From Mesorhizobium sp. WSM3859 (GTDB taxonomy: Bacteria; Pseudomonadota; Alphaproteobacteria; Rhizobiales; Rhizobiaceae): a stretch of DNA of 64,000 nt. The notes beneath the pieces were generated by a model that saw only the letters and a program-made list of their open reading frames with translations, did not search any database and was not told the DNA's origin. Positions 48,843-57,903 of the stretch are shown here, piece after piece. A program made the translations under genes and the position numbers. The stretch covers positions 124,001 to 188,000 of the forward strand of contig NZ_NSGG01000008.1 of the NCBI RefSeq assembly GCF_002295065.1, read 5' to 3'. Numbering within the stretch: the first letter of the stretch is position 1; each line of letters starts with the position of its first letter.

Positions 48843-49550
48843 GTGACGCCGCATATCGAGGCGGGCAAGGGTGATTATGCCGAAACGGTGCTGTTGCCGG
48901 GTGACCCCGAGCGCGCCCGATGGATGGCGGAGACCTTTCTCGAAGCACCACGCTGCGTCAACCGCCGAAGGGGCGCGCTGGGTTTCACCGGCCGGTTCCG
49001 CGGCAAGCCGGTCAGCATCCAGGCGACCGGCATTGGCGTTTCATCCTTCCTGATCTACGCCCATGAATTGCTCGACTATCATGGCGTGAAGACACTGATA
49101 CGCACCGGCACCAGCGGCGGCTTGTCGGAAGATGTGCCCCTGCGCGGGCTCGTCATCTCCAGCGAAGTGCGGGCAGAGAGCGCGATCAGCGGACAGGTGT
49201 TCGGCCTTTACCAGCCGGCGGGACCGGATCCGGCGCTCCATGCGCTGGCGCTGCGACGCGCGGCCGATCTCGGCATTACCTGCAGCGCCGGACTGACGAT
49301 CTGCAGCGACGTGTTCCATCATCCCGACGGTCGCGCGCGGTTCGACGAGCCGATGGCGCTCGGGGCGCTGGCTGTCGATATGGAGACCAGCGCGCTCTAT
49401 CGGATTGCCGCGCAGTTCGGCGCACGCGCCCTGTCGCTGCTCACCGTGGTCGATCATGTCGCCACCGGCGAACTGACCGACTATTCGGAGCGTCAGGCCC
49501 TCTTCACCGACATGACCCAGCTGGCGCTCGAAGTCGCGGCCGAGAGTTAG
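48843..49550 (+). CDS. deoD: Purine-nucleoside phosphorylase, DeoD type
   Basis: A 235-residue enzyme splitting purine nucleosides with phosphate to free base and ribose-1-phosphate, part of nucleoside salvage. The start is GTG at 48843 (MTPHIEAGKGDYAETVLLPGDPERARW). Motifs are LPGDP, IQATGIGVSS, LIRTGTSGGLSEDVPLRG, and AVDMETSALYRIAAQFGARALSLLTV (in part) with the ribose-contacting Glu. Length and motifs fit the hexameric DeoD type. It follows cckA by about 150 bp; the repeat between makes co-transcription unlikely. Confidence 0.92.
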   Translation: MTPHIEAGKGDYAETVLLPGDPERARWMAETFLEAPRCVNRRRGALGFTGRFRGKPVSIQATGIGVSSFLIYAHELLDYHGVKTLIRTGTSGGLSEDVPLRGLVISSEVRAESAISGQVFGLYQPAGPDPALHALALRRAADLGITCSAGLTICSDVFHHPDGRARFDEPMALGALAVDMETSALYRIAAQFGARALSLLTVVDHVATGELTDYSERQALFTDMTQLALEVAAES

Positions 49551-49712
49551 GGGGCTTCCCGCTTCAACGCGGCGTGCTCATCGGCGTTAGGCCGGTGGCC
49601 GCGCTTGAGGAGCTCGCGGCATCCTAAGGCGCGCTTCGGCAACATTGCGAAGACATGGTGAGCGCTGTTGCTGGTGACGGCCCGGGCTAGTGCGTCCGCT
49701 ACCCGCCGAGAG

Positions 49713-50102
49713 CTATTTCTTAGTGCAGGTCGAGGCGGTGAAGGCGCCGTCCTGCTGCTTCATGATGATGTCGAAGGAGGGGCCGCTAGGGTCGTCGAGC
49801 GTGGCCTGAGTCATCGAGATCGAATTGCCGCCGCTGGTGTAGCCGCCGAGCGGACCAAGCCAGGTGATCTCGCCATTGGGGTTCATCTGGTAGTCGTAGG
49901 CTTGCGGCGTGGCGCCGAAGGTCACCGGGCCGCTATACAGGTTGCCCTTGATGGTGATCACGCCGAGGTCGAGGAACAGGCCGAGCAGGTAGACCTCGCA
50001 GTGATAGGCGCCGTCGGGCAACTTGCCGTCGGTGAAATCGGCTTGCGCGCCGCCGGCGGCGGACAGGAGAAACAGGAAGCTCAGGATCGTTCGCAAGGCC
50101 AT
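49713..50102 (-). CDS. Small exported protein of unknown function
   Basis: A 129-residue protein with a clear signal peptide (MALRTILSFLFLLSAAGGAQAD, cut near AQA/D). The mature part is beta-rich with two cysteines (AYHCEVYLL and TASTCTKK at the end) that may form one disulfide. It includes LPDGAYHCEVYLLGLF and GNSISMTQATLDDPSGPSF. It appears to be a periplasmic or secreted hypothetical; I see no known family. It is divergent from the urt operon, with 308 bp between starts. Confidence 0.75.
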   Translation of the reverse strand: MALRTILSFLFLLSAAGGAQADFTDGKLPDGAYHCEVYLLGLFLDLGVITIKGNLYSGPVTFGATPQAYDYQMNPNGEITWLGPLGGYTSGGNSISMTQATLDDPSGPSFDIIMKQQDGAFTASTCTKK

Positions 50103-50410
50103 GACGTCGCTCGTTTGCGCGGCGACCTTGCCCCATTTTGCCCTGACCCTGCAACAGGGTTGATCAGCCAGACTTTCGCCTATATGATGAAATTTGAGGC
50201 ATTTTTACCATTTGGGCAGAAACTAGGCAGCGTTGCGTAAACTTTTCTCAATCTGGTCGCGGGCCGGCAGATCGGAAAGTTTCCCGGCTACCTGATAACC
50301 GGCTGTAATCTCATCGTTATCCCGCAATTCCGTTGAGCGCATTCCCGTCTGGCACGTCGCTTGCACAGTCTATCCTGCGTTGCAAACAATCACGCTTGGG
50401 AGAGTGTCAT
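50103..50410. other. Intergenic region upstream of urtA
   Basis: 308 bp between the divergent exported-protein gene and urtA. It contains the sigma-54 promoter at 50350-50365. The 150-200 bp upstream of it is comparatively AT-rich and would be the place for activator binding; I could not find a confident NtrC palindrome. Confidence 0.6.
50350..50365 (+). promoter_or_regulatory. Sigma-54 (RpoN) promoter of urtA
   Basis: TGGCACG-TCGC-TTGCA matches the -24/-12 consensus TGGCACG-N4-TTGCW at every fixed position, with GG at 50351-50352 and GC at 50363-50364. The urtA ATG is at 50411, so a transcript would start about 12 bases after the GC and have a leader of about 35 bases. It points to nitrogen control of urea uptake through NtrC. 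Confidence 0.9.
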
Positions 50411-51721
50411 ATGAGGGGTAACTTCGCGAAAATAACAAAAATCCTGTCGGCGGGCGTCGTCGCGGCCGGCCTGCTGGCGTCGGCTTCCGCCAAGGCGGCG
50501 GAAGACACGATCAAGGTCGGTATCCTCCATTCGCTGTCGGGGACCATGGCGATTTCGGAGACGACGCTGAAAGACGTCATGCTGATGCTGATCGACGAGC
50601 AGAACGCCAAGGGCGGTTTGCTCGGCAAGAAACTGGAAGCCGTGGTCGTCGACCCGGCGTCCAACTGGCCGCTCTTCGCCGAAAAGGCTCGTGAGTTGAT
50701 TTCCAAGGACAAGGTCGCCGCCGTGTTCGGCTGCTGGACCTCGGTGTCGCGCAAGTCGGTGCTGCCGGTGTTCTCGGAACTCGACAACATCCTGTTCTAT
50801 CCCGTCCAATATGAGGGCGAGGAGAGCGAGCGCAACGTCTTCTACACCGGTGCGGCGCCGAACCAGCAGGCCATCCCGGCCGTCGACTACCTGATGAGCG
50901 CCGATGGCGGTTCCGTGAAGCGCTGGGTGCTCGAAGGCACCGACTATGTCTATCCGCGCACCACCAACAAGATCCTCGAAGCCTACCTGAAGTCGAAGGG
51001 TGTGCCGGCCGAGGACATCATGGTCAACTACACGCCGTTCGGCTTCTCCGACTGGCAGACCGAAGTCTCGGCGATCAAGAAATTCGGCTCGGCGGGTAAG
51101 AAGACGGCTGTCGTCTCGACCGTCAATGGCGACGCCAACGTGCCGTTCTACAAGGAACTCGGCAACCAGGGCATCAAGGCCGAGGACATCCCGGTCATGG
51201 CCTTCTCCGTTGGCGAGGAAGAACTCGCCGGTCTAGACACCAAGCCGCTGGTCGGCCATCTCGCCGCCTGGAACTATTTCGAGAGCGTCAACACGCCCGA
51301 GAACAAGAAGTTCATCGCCGACTGGCACAAGTTCATCAAGAACAACAAGCGCACCACCAACGACCCGATGGAAGCTCACTATATCGGCTTCAACATGTGG
51401 GTGAAGGCGGTCGAGAAGGCCGGCACCACCGATCCGGACAAGGTCATCGATGCCATGGTCGGCGTTTCGGTGCCGAACCTGACCGGCGGCTATTCGGCGA
51501 TGATGCCGAACCACCACATCACGAAGCCGGTGCTGATCGGCGAGATCCAGGCCAATGGCCAGTTCCAGACGGTCTCGAAGACGCCCGGCCTGGTGATGGG
51601 CGACGAATGGTCCGACTACCTGCCCGATTCCAAGGACCTGATTTCCGATTGGCGCGCGCCGCTCAGCTGCGGCAACTTCAATGTCAAGACCGGCAAGTGC
51701 GGCGGCAAGGGCACCAACTGA
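50411..51721 (+). CDS. urtA: Urea ABC transporter substrate-binding protein UrtA
   Basis: A 436-residue periplasmic binding protein. A signal peptide (MRGNFAKITKILSAGVVAAG..., cut near SAKAA) precedes the mature start EDTIKVGILHSLSGTMAISE, typical of the Leu/Ile/Val-type amide/urea binding family. Segments DEQNAKGGLLGKKLEAVVVDP, VFGCWTSVSRKSVLPVFSE and QYEGEESERNVFYTGAAPNQ are characteristic of UrtA. It delivers urea (and short amides) to UrtBC. The start at 50411 follows a GGGAG site; longer in-frame starts lack a signal peptide. It is first in the urt operon behind a sigma-54 promoter. Confidence 0.94.
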   Translation: MRGNFAKITKILSAGVVAAGLLASASAKAAEDTIKVGILHSLSGTMAISETTLKDVMLMLIDEQNAKGGLLGKKLEAVVVDPASNWPLFAEKARELISKDKVAAVFGCWTSVSRKSVLPVFSELDNILFYPVQYEGEESERNVFYTGAAPNQQAIPAVDYLMSADGGSVKRWVLEGTDYVYPRTTNKILEAYLKSKGVPAEDIMVNYTPFGFSDWQTEVSAIKKFGSAGKKTAVVSTVNGDANVPFYKELGNQGIKAEDIPVMAFSVGEEELAGLDTKPLVGHLAAWNYFESVNTPENKKFIADWHKFIKNNKRTTNDPMEAHYIGFNMWVKAVEKAGTTDPDKVIDAMVGVSVPNLTGGYSAMMPNHHITKPVLIGEIQANGQFQTVSKTPGLVMGDEWSDYLPDSKDLISDWRAPLSCGNFNVKTGKCGGKGTN

Positions 51722-51765
51722 TCCTCCCCGGGCTGGATCATCAGGTCCATGCCCAAGACTGCGCG

Positions 51766-51796
51766 CGTCCGGACGGTTTCCTCCACCGTCCGGACG
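51766..51796 (+). terminator. Perfect 12-bp hairpin between urtA and urtB
   Basis: The arms CGTCCGGACGGT and ACCGTCCGGACG pair perfectly around a 7-base loop, with no T run after. Such hairpins after binding-protein genes often protect the 3' end of the urtA message or cause partial termination, giving more UrtA than membrane components. Confidence 0.75.
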
Positions 51797-51828
51797 TCCA
51801 TTAAACCCTCAAGGGTCACCAAATACCG

Positions 51829-53445
51829 ATGAAGATCTTTCGTGCGATTGGTCTCACGCTTTTGTTCCTGCTGACGACGCTGTCGTCCTCGGGCGCTGCG
51901 GAAGCCGATCTGCGTGCCATCATCGCCAAATTCGCGACAGCTGCGGACTTTTCCGAGACTGGAGTTATCGTTCGCGAGTTGACAGCCACAGGCGATCCGG
52001 CTGTCGAACGGCCGCTTGCTGCATTGGCGGAAGGCAATCTTTACATTCGCGCCGCCGACTCGATGGTGTTTGTCGGCAAGGAAGCGAGCGACAGCATCCA
52101 GCTTTTCGACCCGCTGAGCGGCGAGGCAGCGGGCGAGGCTTCCGCAGATGACTTAACCCAGATCGGCGTCAACAACACCTTGCGCCGCACCATCCGCGAT
52201 GCATTGGGCACGTTGACGCTTGGTTCCAAGGATCCGACTGTCCGCATCGCCGCCGCCGACACTATGTTCAAGACACCTGATGCCGCCAACATCGAGCCGC
52301 TCGACGCAGCGATCGCCAGTGAAACCGTGGCGAGCGTCAAGGCTTTGCTGGAGCAGGCGCGTGGCGCTTCCATACTGGTTTCGGACAAGCCCGATGCGGA
52401 CAAGCTCGCCGCAATTGCCTTGATCGGTGCGCGTGGCGACCGCAACGCGGTGTCGCTCCTCACCTCCGTCGAGGCCAACGCCTCCGGAGCGGTCAAGGAA
52501 GCGGCGACGGCCGCAATCGCGAGTATCAATTCGACGCTGGCATTCTGGGATGCCGGACAGAACATCTGGTACGGCATTTCGCTGGGCTCGGTCCTGCTGC
52601 TCGCGGCAATCGGTCTAGCCATCACCTTCGGCGTCATGGGCGTCATCAACATGGCGCATGGCGAGATGGTGATGCTCGGCGCCTACACCACCTTCGTTGT
52701 CCAGCAGGTGATCCGCACCTCGTTTCCCGGCCTGTTCGACTGGTCGCTGGTGATCGCGCTGCCGCTTGCCTTCCTGGTCGCAGCACTTGTCGGGCTCGCG
52801 ATCGAGCGCGGCATAATCCGCTTCCTCTATGGCCGTCCGTTGGAGACGCTGCTGGCCACCTGGGGCGTTTCGCTGATCCTGCAGCAGGCGGTGCGAACCA
52901 TCTTTGGGCCGACCAACCAGGAGGTGGGCAATCCGTCCTGGATGTCCGGCTCGTTCGATATCGGCCAACTGGCCATCACCTGGAACCGGCTGTGGATTCT
53001 GGTGTTCGCGCTCCTGGTGTTCGGCGTCCTGCTCTACGTCATGAAGCGCACGCCGTGGGGCCTGCAGATGCGCGCCGTGACCGCCAATCGGCGCATGGCC
53101 GCCTCGATGGGCATCAAGACGCCCTGGGTCGACGCACTGACCTTCGCTTTGGGCTCCGGCATTGCGGGTATCGCAGGCGTGGCGCTCAGCCAGATCGACA
53201 ACGTGTCGCCCAATCTTGGTCGCGGCTACATCATCGACAGTTTCATGGTCGTGGTTTTCGGCGGCGTCGGCAATTTGTGGGGCACGCTGGTTGGCGCCTT
53301 CTCGCTCGGCATCGTCAACAAGTTCCTCGAGCCCTATGCCGGCGCGGTGCTGGGCAAGATAGTCGTCCTGGTGCTGATTATCCTGTTCATCCAGAAACGC
53401 CCGCGCGGCATGTTTGCGCTGAAGGGCAGGGCGGTGGAGGCATGA
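51829..53445 (+). CDS. urtB: Urea ABC transporter permease UrtB
   Basis: A 538-residue inner-membrane permease. A signal peptide (MKIFRAIGLTLLFLLTT...) is followed by an extracytoplasmic domain of about 200 residues, as is usual for UrtB. This looks like degenerate helical repeats (ETGVIVRELTATGDP, KDPTVRIAAADTM, VASVKALLEQA). The LivH-type permease with about eight helices starts near residue 240 (YGISLGSVLLLAAIGLAITFG) and carries NMAHGEMVMLGAY and GVGNLWGTLVGAF. Its stop overlaps the urtC start by 4 bp (ATGA at 53442-53445), so the two are translationally coupled. Confidence 0.93.
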   Translation: MKIFRAIGLTLLFLLTTLSSSGAAEADLRAIIAKFATAADFSETGVIVRELTATGDPAVERPLAALAEGNLYIRAADSMVFVGKEASDSIQLFDPLSGEAAGEASADDLTQIGVNNTLRRTIRDALGTLTLGSKDPTVRIAAADTMFKTPDAANIEPLDAAIASETVASVKALLEQARGASILVSDKPDADKLAAIALIGARGDRNAVSLLTSVEANASGAVKEAATAAIASINSTLAFWDAGQNIWYGISLGSVLLLAAIGLAITFGVMGVINMAHGEMVMLGAYTTFVVQQVIRTSFPGLFDWSLVIALPLAFLVAALVGLAIERGIIRFLYGRPLETLLATWGVSLILQQAVRTIFGPTNQEVGNPSWMSGSFDIGQLAITWNRLWILVFALLVFGVLLYVMKRTPWGLQMRAVTANRRMAASMGIKTPWVDALTFALGSGIAGIAGVALSQIDNVSPNLGRGYIIDSFMVVVFGGVGNLWGTLVGAFSLGIVNKFLEPYAGAVLGKIVVLVLIILFIQKRPRGMFALKGRAVEA

Positions 53446-54665
53446 TCACGCAGCGCTTCTTTTCCGCCGACCGCCGCATCGCCGTTACGATCGTCGCGCT
53501 GCTCGCGGCGGCCGTCATCGTGCCGCTGTGCAACCTCGCGTTATTGCCGCAAAGCGCCTTCTATATCCCGCCCTACATTGTGGCGCTGGTCGGCAAATAT
53601 CTCTGCTACGCCCTGCTGGCGCTCGCGCTCGACCTGGTCTGGGGCTATTGCGGCATCCTTTCGCTCGGCCACGGCGCCTTCTTCGCGCTCGGCGGCTATG
53701 CGATGGGCATGTATCTGATGCGCCAGATCGGTTCGCGCGGCGTTTACGGCAACCCGATACTGCCCGACTTCATGGTGTTCCTGAACTACAAGGAGCTGCC
53801 CTGGTTCTGGTACGGTTTCGACCATTTCTGGTTTGCAGCACTGATGGTGCTGGCAGTGCCCGGACTGCTTGCCTTCGTCTTCGGCTGGTTTGCCTTCCGC
53901 AGCCGCGTCACCGGCGTCTATCTGTCGATCATCACCCAGGCGATGACATATGCGCTGCTGCTCGCCTTCTTCCGCAACGACATGGGGTTCGGCGGCAATA
54001 ACGGCCTGACCGATTTCAAGGACATTCTGGGCTTCAACGTGCAGGCCGACGCGACGCGCTCGGCGGTATTCGCGGCAAGCGCCGTCACGCTGGCGCTCGC
54101 GGTCTTCGTCACCGCGGCAATCGTGCGCTCCAAATACGGCAAGCTGCTGATGGCGGTGCGCGACGCCGAGAGCCGCACCCGCTTCCTCGGCTGGCGGGCG
54201 GAGAACGTCAAGCTCTTCGCCTTTACCGTCTCGGCAATCATGGCCGGTATCGCCGGGGCGCTCTACGTGCCGCAAGTCGGCATCATCAATCCCGGCGAGT
54301 TCGAGCCGGCGAACTCGATCGAGGTGGTGATCTGGACGGCCGTCGGCGGGCGCGGCACCATCGTCGGCCCGATCATCGGCGCGCTGCTCGTCAATGCCGG
54401 CAAATCCTGGTTCACCGGCGTGCTGCCGGAATTCTGGCTGTTCGCGCTGGGTGGGCTGTTCGTCGCCGTCACGCTGCTTTTGCCCAAGGGCATCGTCGGC
54501 ATGTGGGATGCCTGGCGCGGCCAGGCCAAGGCGCTTCGTGCGGCTTCGCTTGCGGCGGAGGCCGGCACCGATCCGCAGGCGCCGGAGCCGAAGATCGTTC
54601 GCTCGGCGGCAAGGACGCCCGGCGCCTGGTCGGCCACCGGCCCCGAACCGCAGCCGGCGGAGTGA
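53442..54665 (+). CDS. urtC: Urea ABC transporter permease UrtC
   Basis: A 407-residue LivM-type permease with about ten membrane helices. Key segments are ALDLVWGYCGILSLGHGAFF, YLSIITQAMTYALLLAFFRN, the NNGLTDF motif and VVIWTAVGGRGTIVGPIIGA, all typical of UrtC. The last 40 residues are polar and cytoplasmic, Pro- and Ala-rich. It starts inside the urtB stop (ATGA) and is followed by urtD six bases after its stop. With UrtB it forms the membrane channel of the urea transporter. Confidence 0.94.
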   Translation: MITQRFFSADRRIAVTIVALLAAAVIVPLCNLALLPQSAFYIPPYIVALVGKYLCYALLALALDLVWGYCGILSLGHGAFFALGGYAMGMYLMRQIGSRGVYGNPILPDFMVFLNYKELPWFWYGFDHFWFAALMVLAVPGLLAFVFGWFAFRSRVTGVYLSIITQAMTYALLLAFFRNDMGFGGNNGLTDFKDILGFNVQADATRSAVFAASAVTLALAVFVTAAIVRSKYGKLLMAVRDAESRTRFLGWRAENVKLFAFTVSAIMAGIAGALYVPQVGIINPGEFEPANSIEVVIWTAVGGRGTIVGPIIGALLVNAGKSWFTGVLPEFWLFALGGLFVAVTLLLPKGIVGMWDAWRGQAKALRAASLAAEAGTDPQAPEPKIVRSAARTPGAWSATGPEPQPAE

Positions 54666-54671
54666 GCGGTC

Positions 54672-55418
54672 ATGAGCAAGTCGAACACCATCCTCTATCT
54701 CGACGGCGTCTCGGTCTCCTTCGACGGTTTTCGCGCCATCAACAATTTGTCGCTGGTGCTCGACAAGGGCGAGATGCGCGCGATCATCGGGCCTAACGGC
54801 GCCGGCAAGACGACGATGATGGACATCGTCACCGGCAAGACGCGGCCGGACCAGGGCGAAGTCTTCTTCGACGGCCAGGTGGATCTCACCCGCCATGACG
54901 AGGCCGAGATCGCCATGATGGGCATCGGCCGCAAATTCCAGAAACCGACCGTCTTCGAGAGCCACAGCGTCGAGGACAATCTGATGCTGGCGCTGAAGGG
55001 GCCGCGCTCGATCTTCCCGGCGCTGTTCCATCGCCGTTCGGCGGCCGAGGCGCGGCGCATCGACGATATACTCGGCATCATCCGTCTCGGCGACAAGCGC
55101 GACGAGCTCGCCGCCAATCTCAGCCACGGCCAGAAGCAGTGGCTGGAGATCGGCATGCTCCTGGCGCAGGACCCGAAGCTGCTGCTCGTCGACGAGCCGG
55201 TCGCCGGCATGACCGATGCCGAAACCGAGGAGACCGCGCGCCTGCTCAAGGACATTGCCCGCGACCATTCGGTGGTGGTCGTCGAGCACGACATGCATTT
55301 CGTGCGCGAGCTCGGCGTCAAGGTTACGTGCCTGCATGAGGGCTCGGTGCTCTCGGAAGGCACGCTCGACTTCGTCTCGGCGGACGAGCGCGTCGTCGAA
55401 GTCTATCTGGGGCGCTGA
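54672..55418 (+). CDS. urtD: Urea ABC transporter ATP-binding protein UrtD
   Basis: A 248-residue LivG-type ATPase: Walker A GPNGAGKT, Q-loop region IGRKFQKPTVFESHSVEDN, a signature LSHGQKQWLEIGMLLAQDP (HGQ instead of SGG, as in UrtD), Walker B LLLVDEPVAGM and the H-loop VVVVEHDMHF. It powers urea import together with UrtE. The start at 54672 gives MSKSNTILYLDGVSVSFDGF. It lies six bases after urtC and 70 bases before urtE. Confidence 0.95.
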   Translation: MSKSNTILYLDGVSVSFDGFRAINNLSLVLDKGEMRAIIGPNGAGKTTMMDIVTGKTRPDQGEVFFDGQVDLTRHDEAEIAMMGIGRKFQKPTVFESHSVEDNLMLALKGPRSIFPALFHRRSAAEARRIDDILGIIRLGDKRDELAANLSHGQKQWLEIGMLLAQDPKLLLVDEPVAGMTDAETEETARLLKDIARDHSVVVVEHDMHFVRELGVKVTCLHEGSVLSEGTLDFVSADERVVEVYLGR

Positions 55419-55488
55419 GCATGGTCTGGCGGGTTCCGTTCCATCGTTTCGATTTCGCCTTCCTGAAGCGCTGGAGAAGGGGCTGACC

Positions 55489-56184
55489 ATGCTCGAAGTC
55501 TCCAACGCCACGCTTCACTATGGCGCCGCCCAGGCGCTGCGCGGCGTTTCGCTGAAGGCGGGCGCCGGCAAGATCACTTGCGTGCTCGGCCGCAATGGCG
55601 TCGGCAAGACCAGTTTGATGAGATCGATCGTCGGCCATCACCGGCTGACGAGCGGAAGCGTTGCCTTCGAGGGGAAGGCGCTCGACCGGAGCGCGGCGTA
55701 TGACCGCGCCCGGTCGGGCATCGCATTCGTGCCGCAGGGCAGGGAGGTTTTTCCCCTGCTGACGGTGCGCGAGAACTTGGAATCCGGTTTTGCGCCGCTC
55801 AGGCGCGCAGACCGCACCATCCCGGCGCATGTCTTCGAGCTGTTTCCGGTGCTGAAGCAGATGCTCGGCCGCCGCGGCGGCGACCTTTCCGGCGGCCAGC
55901 AGCAGCAGCTTGCCATCGGCCGCGCGCTGGTGATGCGGCCGAAGCTTTTGGTGCTCGACGAGCCGACCGAAGGCATCCAGCCGTCGATCATCAAAGATAT
56001 CGGCCGCGCCATCCGCTATCTGCGCGACCAAGCGGGGATCGCCGTGCTTCTGGTCGAGCAATATCTCGACTTCTGTCGCGAGCTTGCCGACGAGGTCAAC
56101 ATCATGGATCGCGGCCAGATCGTGCATACGGGGCCGGCGGAAGACCTCGACAGGGCGGATGTGCGGAAGTTCCTGACAGTTTAA
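55489..56184 (+). CDS. urtE: Urea ABC transporter ATP-binding protein UrtE
   Basis: A 231-residue LivF-type ATPase, the second nucleotide-binding subunit of the urea importer. Walker A is GRNGVGKT, the signature LSGGQQQQLAIGRALVMRP, Walker B LLVLDEPTEGIQPS and the H-loop VLLVEQYLDF; LDEPTEGIQPSII is a strong mark of UrtE. The start ATG at 55489 follows GGAGAAGGGG. It is the last urt gene in the window; no urease (ure) genes follow here, unlike in some rhizobia. Confidence 0.95.
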   Translation: MLEVSNATLHYGAAQALRGVSLKAGAGKITCVLGRNGVGKTSLMRSIVGHHRLTSGSVAFEGKALDRSAAYDRARSGIAFVPQGREVFPLLTVRENLESGFAPLRRADRTIPAHVFELFPVLKQMLGRRGGDLSGGQQQQLAIGRALVMRPKLLVLDEPTEGIQPSIIKDIGRAIRYLRDQAGIAVLLVEQYLDFCRELADEVNIMDRGQIVHTGPAEDLDRADVRKFLTV

Positions 56185-56448
56185 AATAGCTGCTCGACTT
56201 CGACCGACACCGCGAACCGATAGTAAGCTCAATATTTCTCCCGCTCGCCCCTGCCCAACTCTGGCGCGGCGCACGCCCCATGCTAGTCTTTTCTTGGCCT
56301 TGGTGAGTCGGCCGCTTTCCGTACCAGTCGCGAATGAGGGGGAAGGCGCGGACACCGCTCGCAAGTTCCACGCAAGCAAGTCTGCTTAGCTTTCCCCGCA
56401 GTGATTGTCGGTCAATGCGTCCAAAAAGACTCTTGCCAGGGGACGGCG

Positions 56449-56625
56449 ATGGAACGTTTTGTCGAGGACTATCAGAAGCGGCGCCTCACGGAGCGTGTCG
56501 ATATCATGACCGCGATCAACATCCTGATGTCGCAGGGCTATGACGAGGATGATTTGATCGGCGAAATGACCAAGGTTTTTTACGTCGACCTTGATGCCTT
56601 CAACGACGTGATTGCTCACCACTGA
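56449..56625 (+). CDS. 58-residue protein of unknown function
   Basis: A small acidic protein (MERFVEDYQKRRLTERVDI...) with an amphipathic helical pattern: TAINILMSQGYDEDDLIGEM then VFYVDLDAFNDVIAHH. An AGGGGAC site lies about seven bases before the ATG. It has no cysteines, signal peptide or membrane segment. It could be a small regulator or binding protein; I do not recognise it. It stands alone, convergent with the diguanylate cyclase gene, 25 bp apart. Confidence 0.65.
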   Translation: MERFVEDYQKRRLTERVDIMTAINILMSQGYDEDDLIGEMTKVFYVDLDAFNDVIAHH

Positions 56626-56649
56626 GAGTGAGCAGGCGGCCGGAAAAGG

Positions 56650-57795
56650 TCATCCGGCGAGGCGGAAGTCCAGGACGCGATTGCGGCCGGCGCGCTTGGC
56701 GGCATAGAGCGCCTTGTCGGCGGCGCTGAGCACTTTGTCGAAGCTCATGCCCTCGCTGCTGCCGAAGGCGAAGCCGGCGCTGACCGTGCAGCGCAGCGGC
56801 CCGGCCTCGGTCTGAACAATGCGCGCGGCGAACGCGGCCCTGACGCGTTCGGCCGTCGCTTCGGCGGTCTCGGGCAGGGTGCGTTTCAGAACCATGGCGA
56901 ATTCCTCGCCGCCCATGCGGGCGACGGAGTCGGTGGAGCGTAGATCGGCGGAAAGCACCTCGGCAAAGACCTTGAGCACCTCGTCCCCGGCGGCATGACC
57001 GAACTCGTCATTGATCGCCTTGAAGCCGTCGAGGTCGAACACGACCACAGCGGTGAAGGCGTTGATGGGCATCCTGCCATGCAGGTCGAACAAAGCGCGG
57101 CGGTTAAGAAGGCCGGTCAAGGCATCGGTTTGCGCCTCGCGCTGATGATGGCGGGCAAGACGACCCTGGTTGACTGCCAGCGACAATGCGCCAATACCGG
57201 TCATGGAGGCGATCACGATGACGAGGCTCAGATCCTCCGCCCAGTTGCTCGGCGCGTGACCGAGAACCAGTTTGCCATCCCATGCCAGCACGGCCGCGCA
57301 CAGCACGAAGGATGCCGCGGTCAGTGAATAGAGCAGCGACACACCGATGAGATGGACGGGCGCCTCCGCGCGGCCACGCCAATATTCATAGGCGGTGCCA
57401 AACAGGAGCAGCGCGGCCAGAGCGTTTTCCAGCATGAAGCCCAGCCCGTCATAGCCGAAGGCCATGGGCGGCAGCGCGAGAGCATAGGTGACGCCAGTGC
57501 CGAGCGCGATAAGCGGCAAAGGCGAGCGCTTGGTCCTGAACTGATGAGCGGCACCCAGCATGACCGAGAACCCTAGCAAAAGCAGCGCCAGCGTCAGCAC
57601 GCCGAGCACCGCTCCGGGCCTTTTGATATAGGCGTCGTAGGCAAAGACCTCGACCACCACGACCAGCACGCTGACTGCCCAGGTCAAAAGGAACTTGTCG
57701 GAACGGGCGGCCATCCAGGTTCCGAACAGGGTGAGGCTGAGGCAAGCGGCGGAGAAGCCGACGGCCAGAAGCAATGAATTGAAGTCGAGCAGCAT
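56650..57795 (-). CDS. Membrane-bound diguanylate cyclase (GGDEF)
   Basis: A 381-residue protein making cyclic di-GMP. About seven membrane helices fill the N-terminal 210 residues (starting LLAVGFSAACLSLTLFGTWMAA), then a linker with HHQREAQTDALTGLLNRRALFD and a GGDEF domain whose active motif is RMGGEEFAMVL (GGEEF). The substrate-site features DLDGFKAINDEFGHAAGDEVL are intact, so it should be an active cyclase. No EAL domain is present. An RxxD autoinhibition site is not obvious five residues upstream of GGEEF. The membrane part may sense an unknown signal. Confidence 0.92.
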   Translation of the reverse strand: MLLDFNSLLLAVGFSAACLSLTLFGTWMAARSDKFLLTWAVSVLVVVVEVFAYDAYIKRPGAVLGVLTLALLLLGFSVMLGAAHQFRTKRSPLPLIALGTGVTYALALPPMAFGYDGLGFMLENALAALLLFGTAYEYWRGRAEAPVHLIGVSLLYSLTAASFVLCAAVLAWDGKLVLGHAPSNWAEDLSLVIVIASMTGIGALSLAVNQGRLARHHQREAQTDALTGLLNRRALFDLHGRMPINAFTAVVVFDLDGFKAINDEFGHAAGDEVLKVFAEVLSADLRSTDSVARMGGEEFAMVLKRTLPETAEATAERVRAAFAARIVQTEAGPLRCTVSAGFAFGSSEGMSFDKVLSAADKALYAAKRAGRNRVLDFRLAG

Positions 57796-57903
57796 GCACG
57801 CGTCCTTGCCGGCGCCGGGCTTGCAACCTGACGTAGGTCCATTAGTGGAGCAAGGAAGTATCGATTGCGTTACGATCGCCGCGAAGATGCGAGGATTCCT
57901 GCG

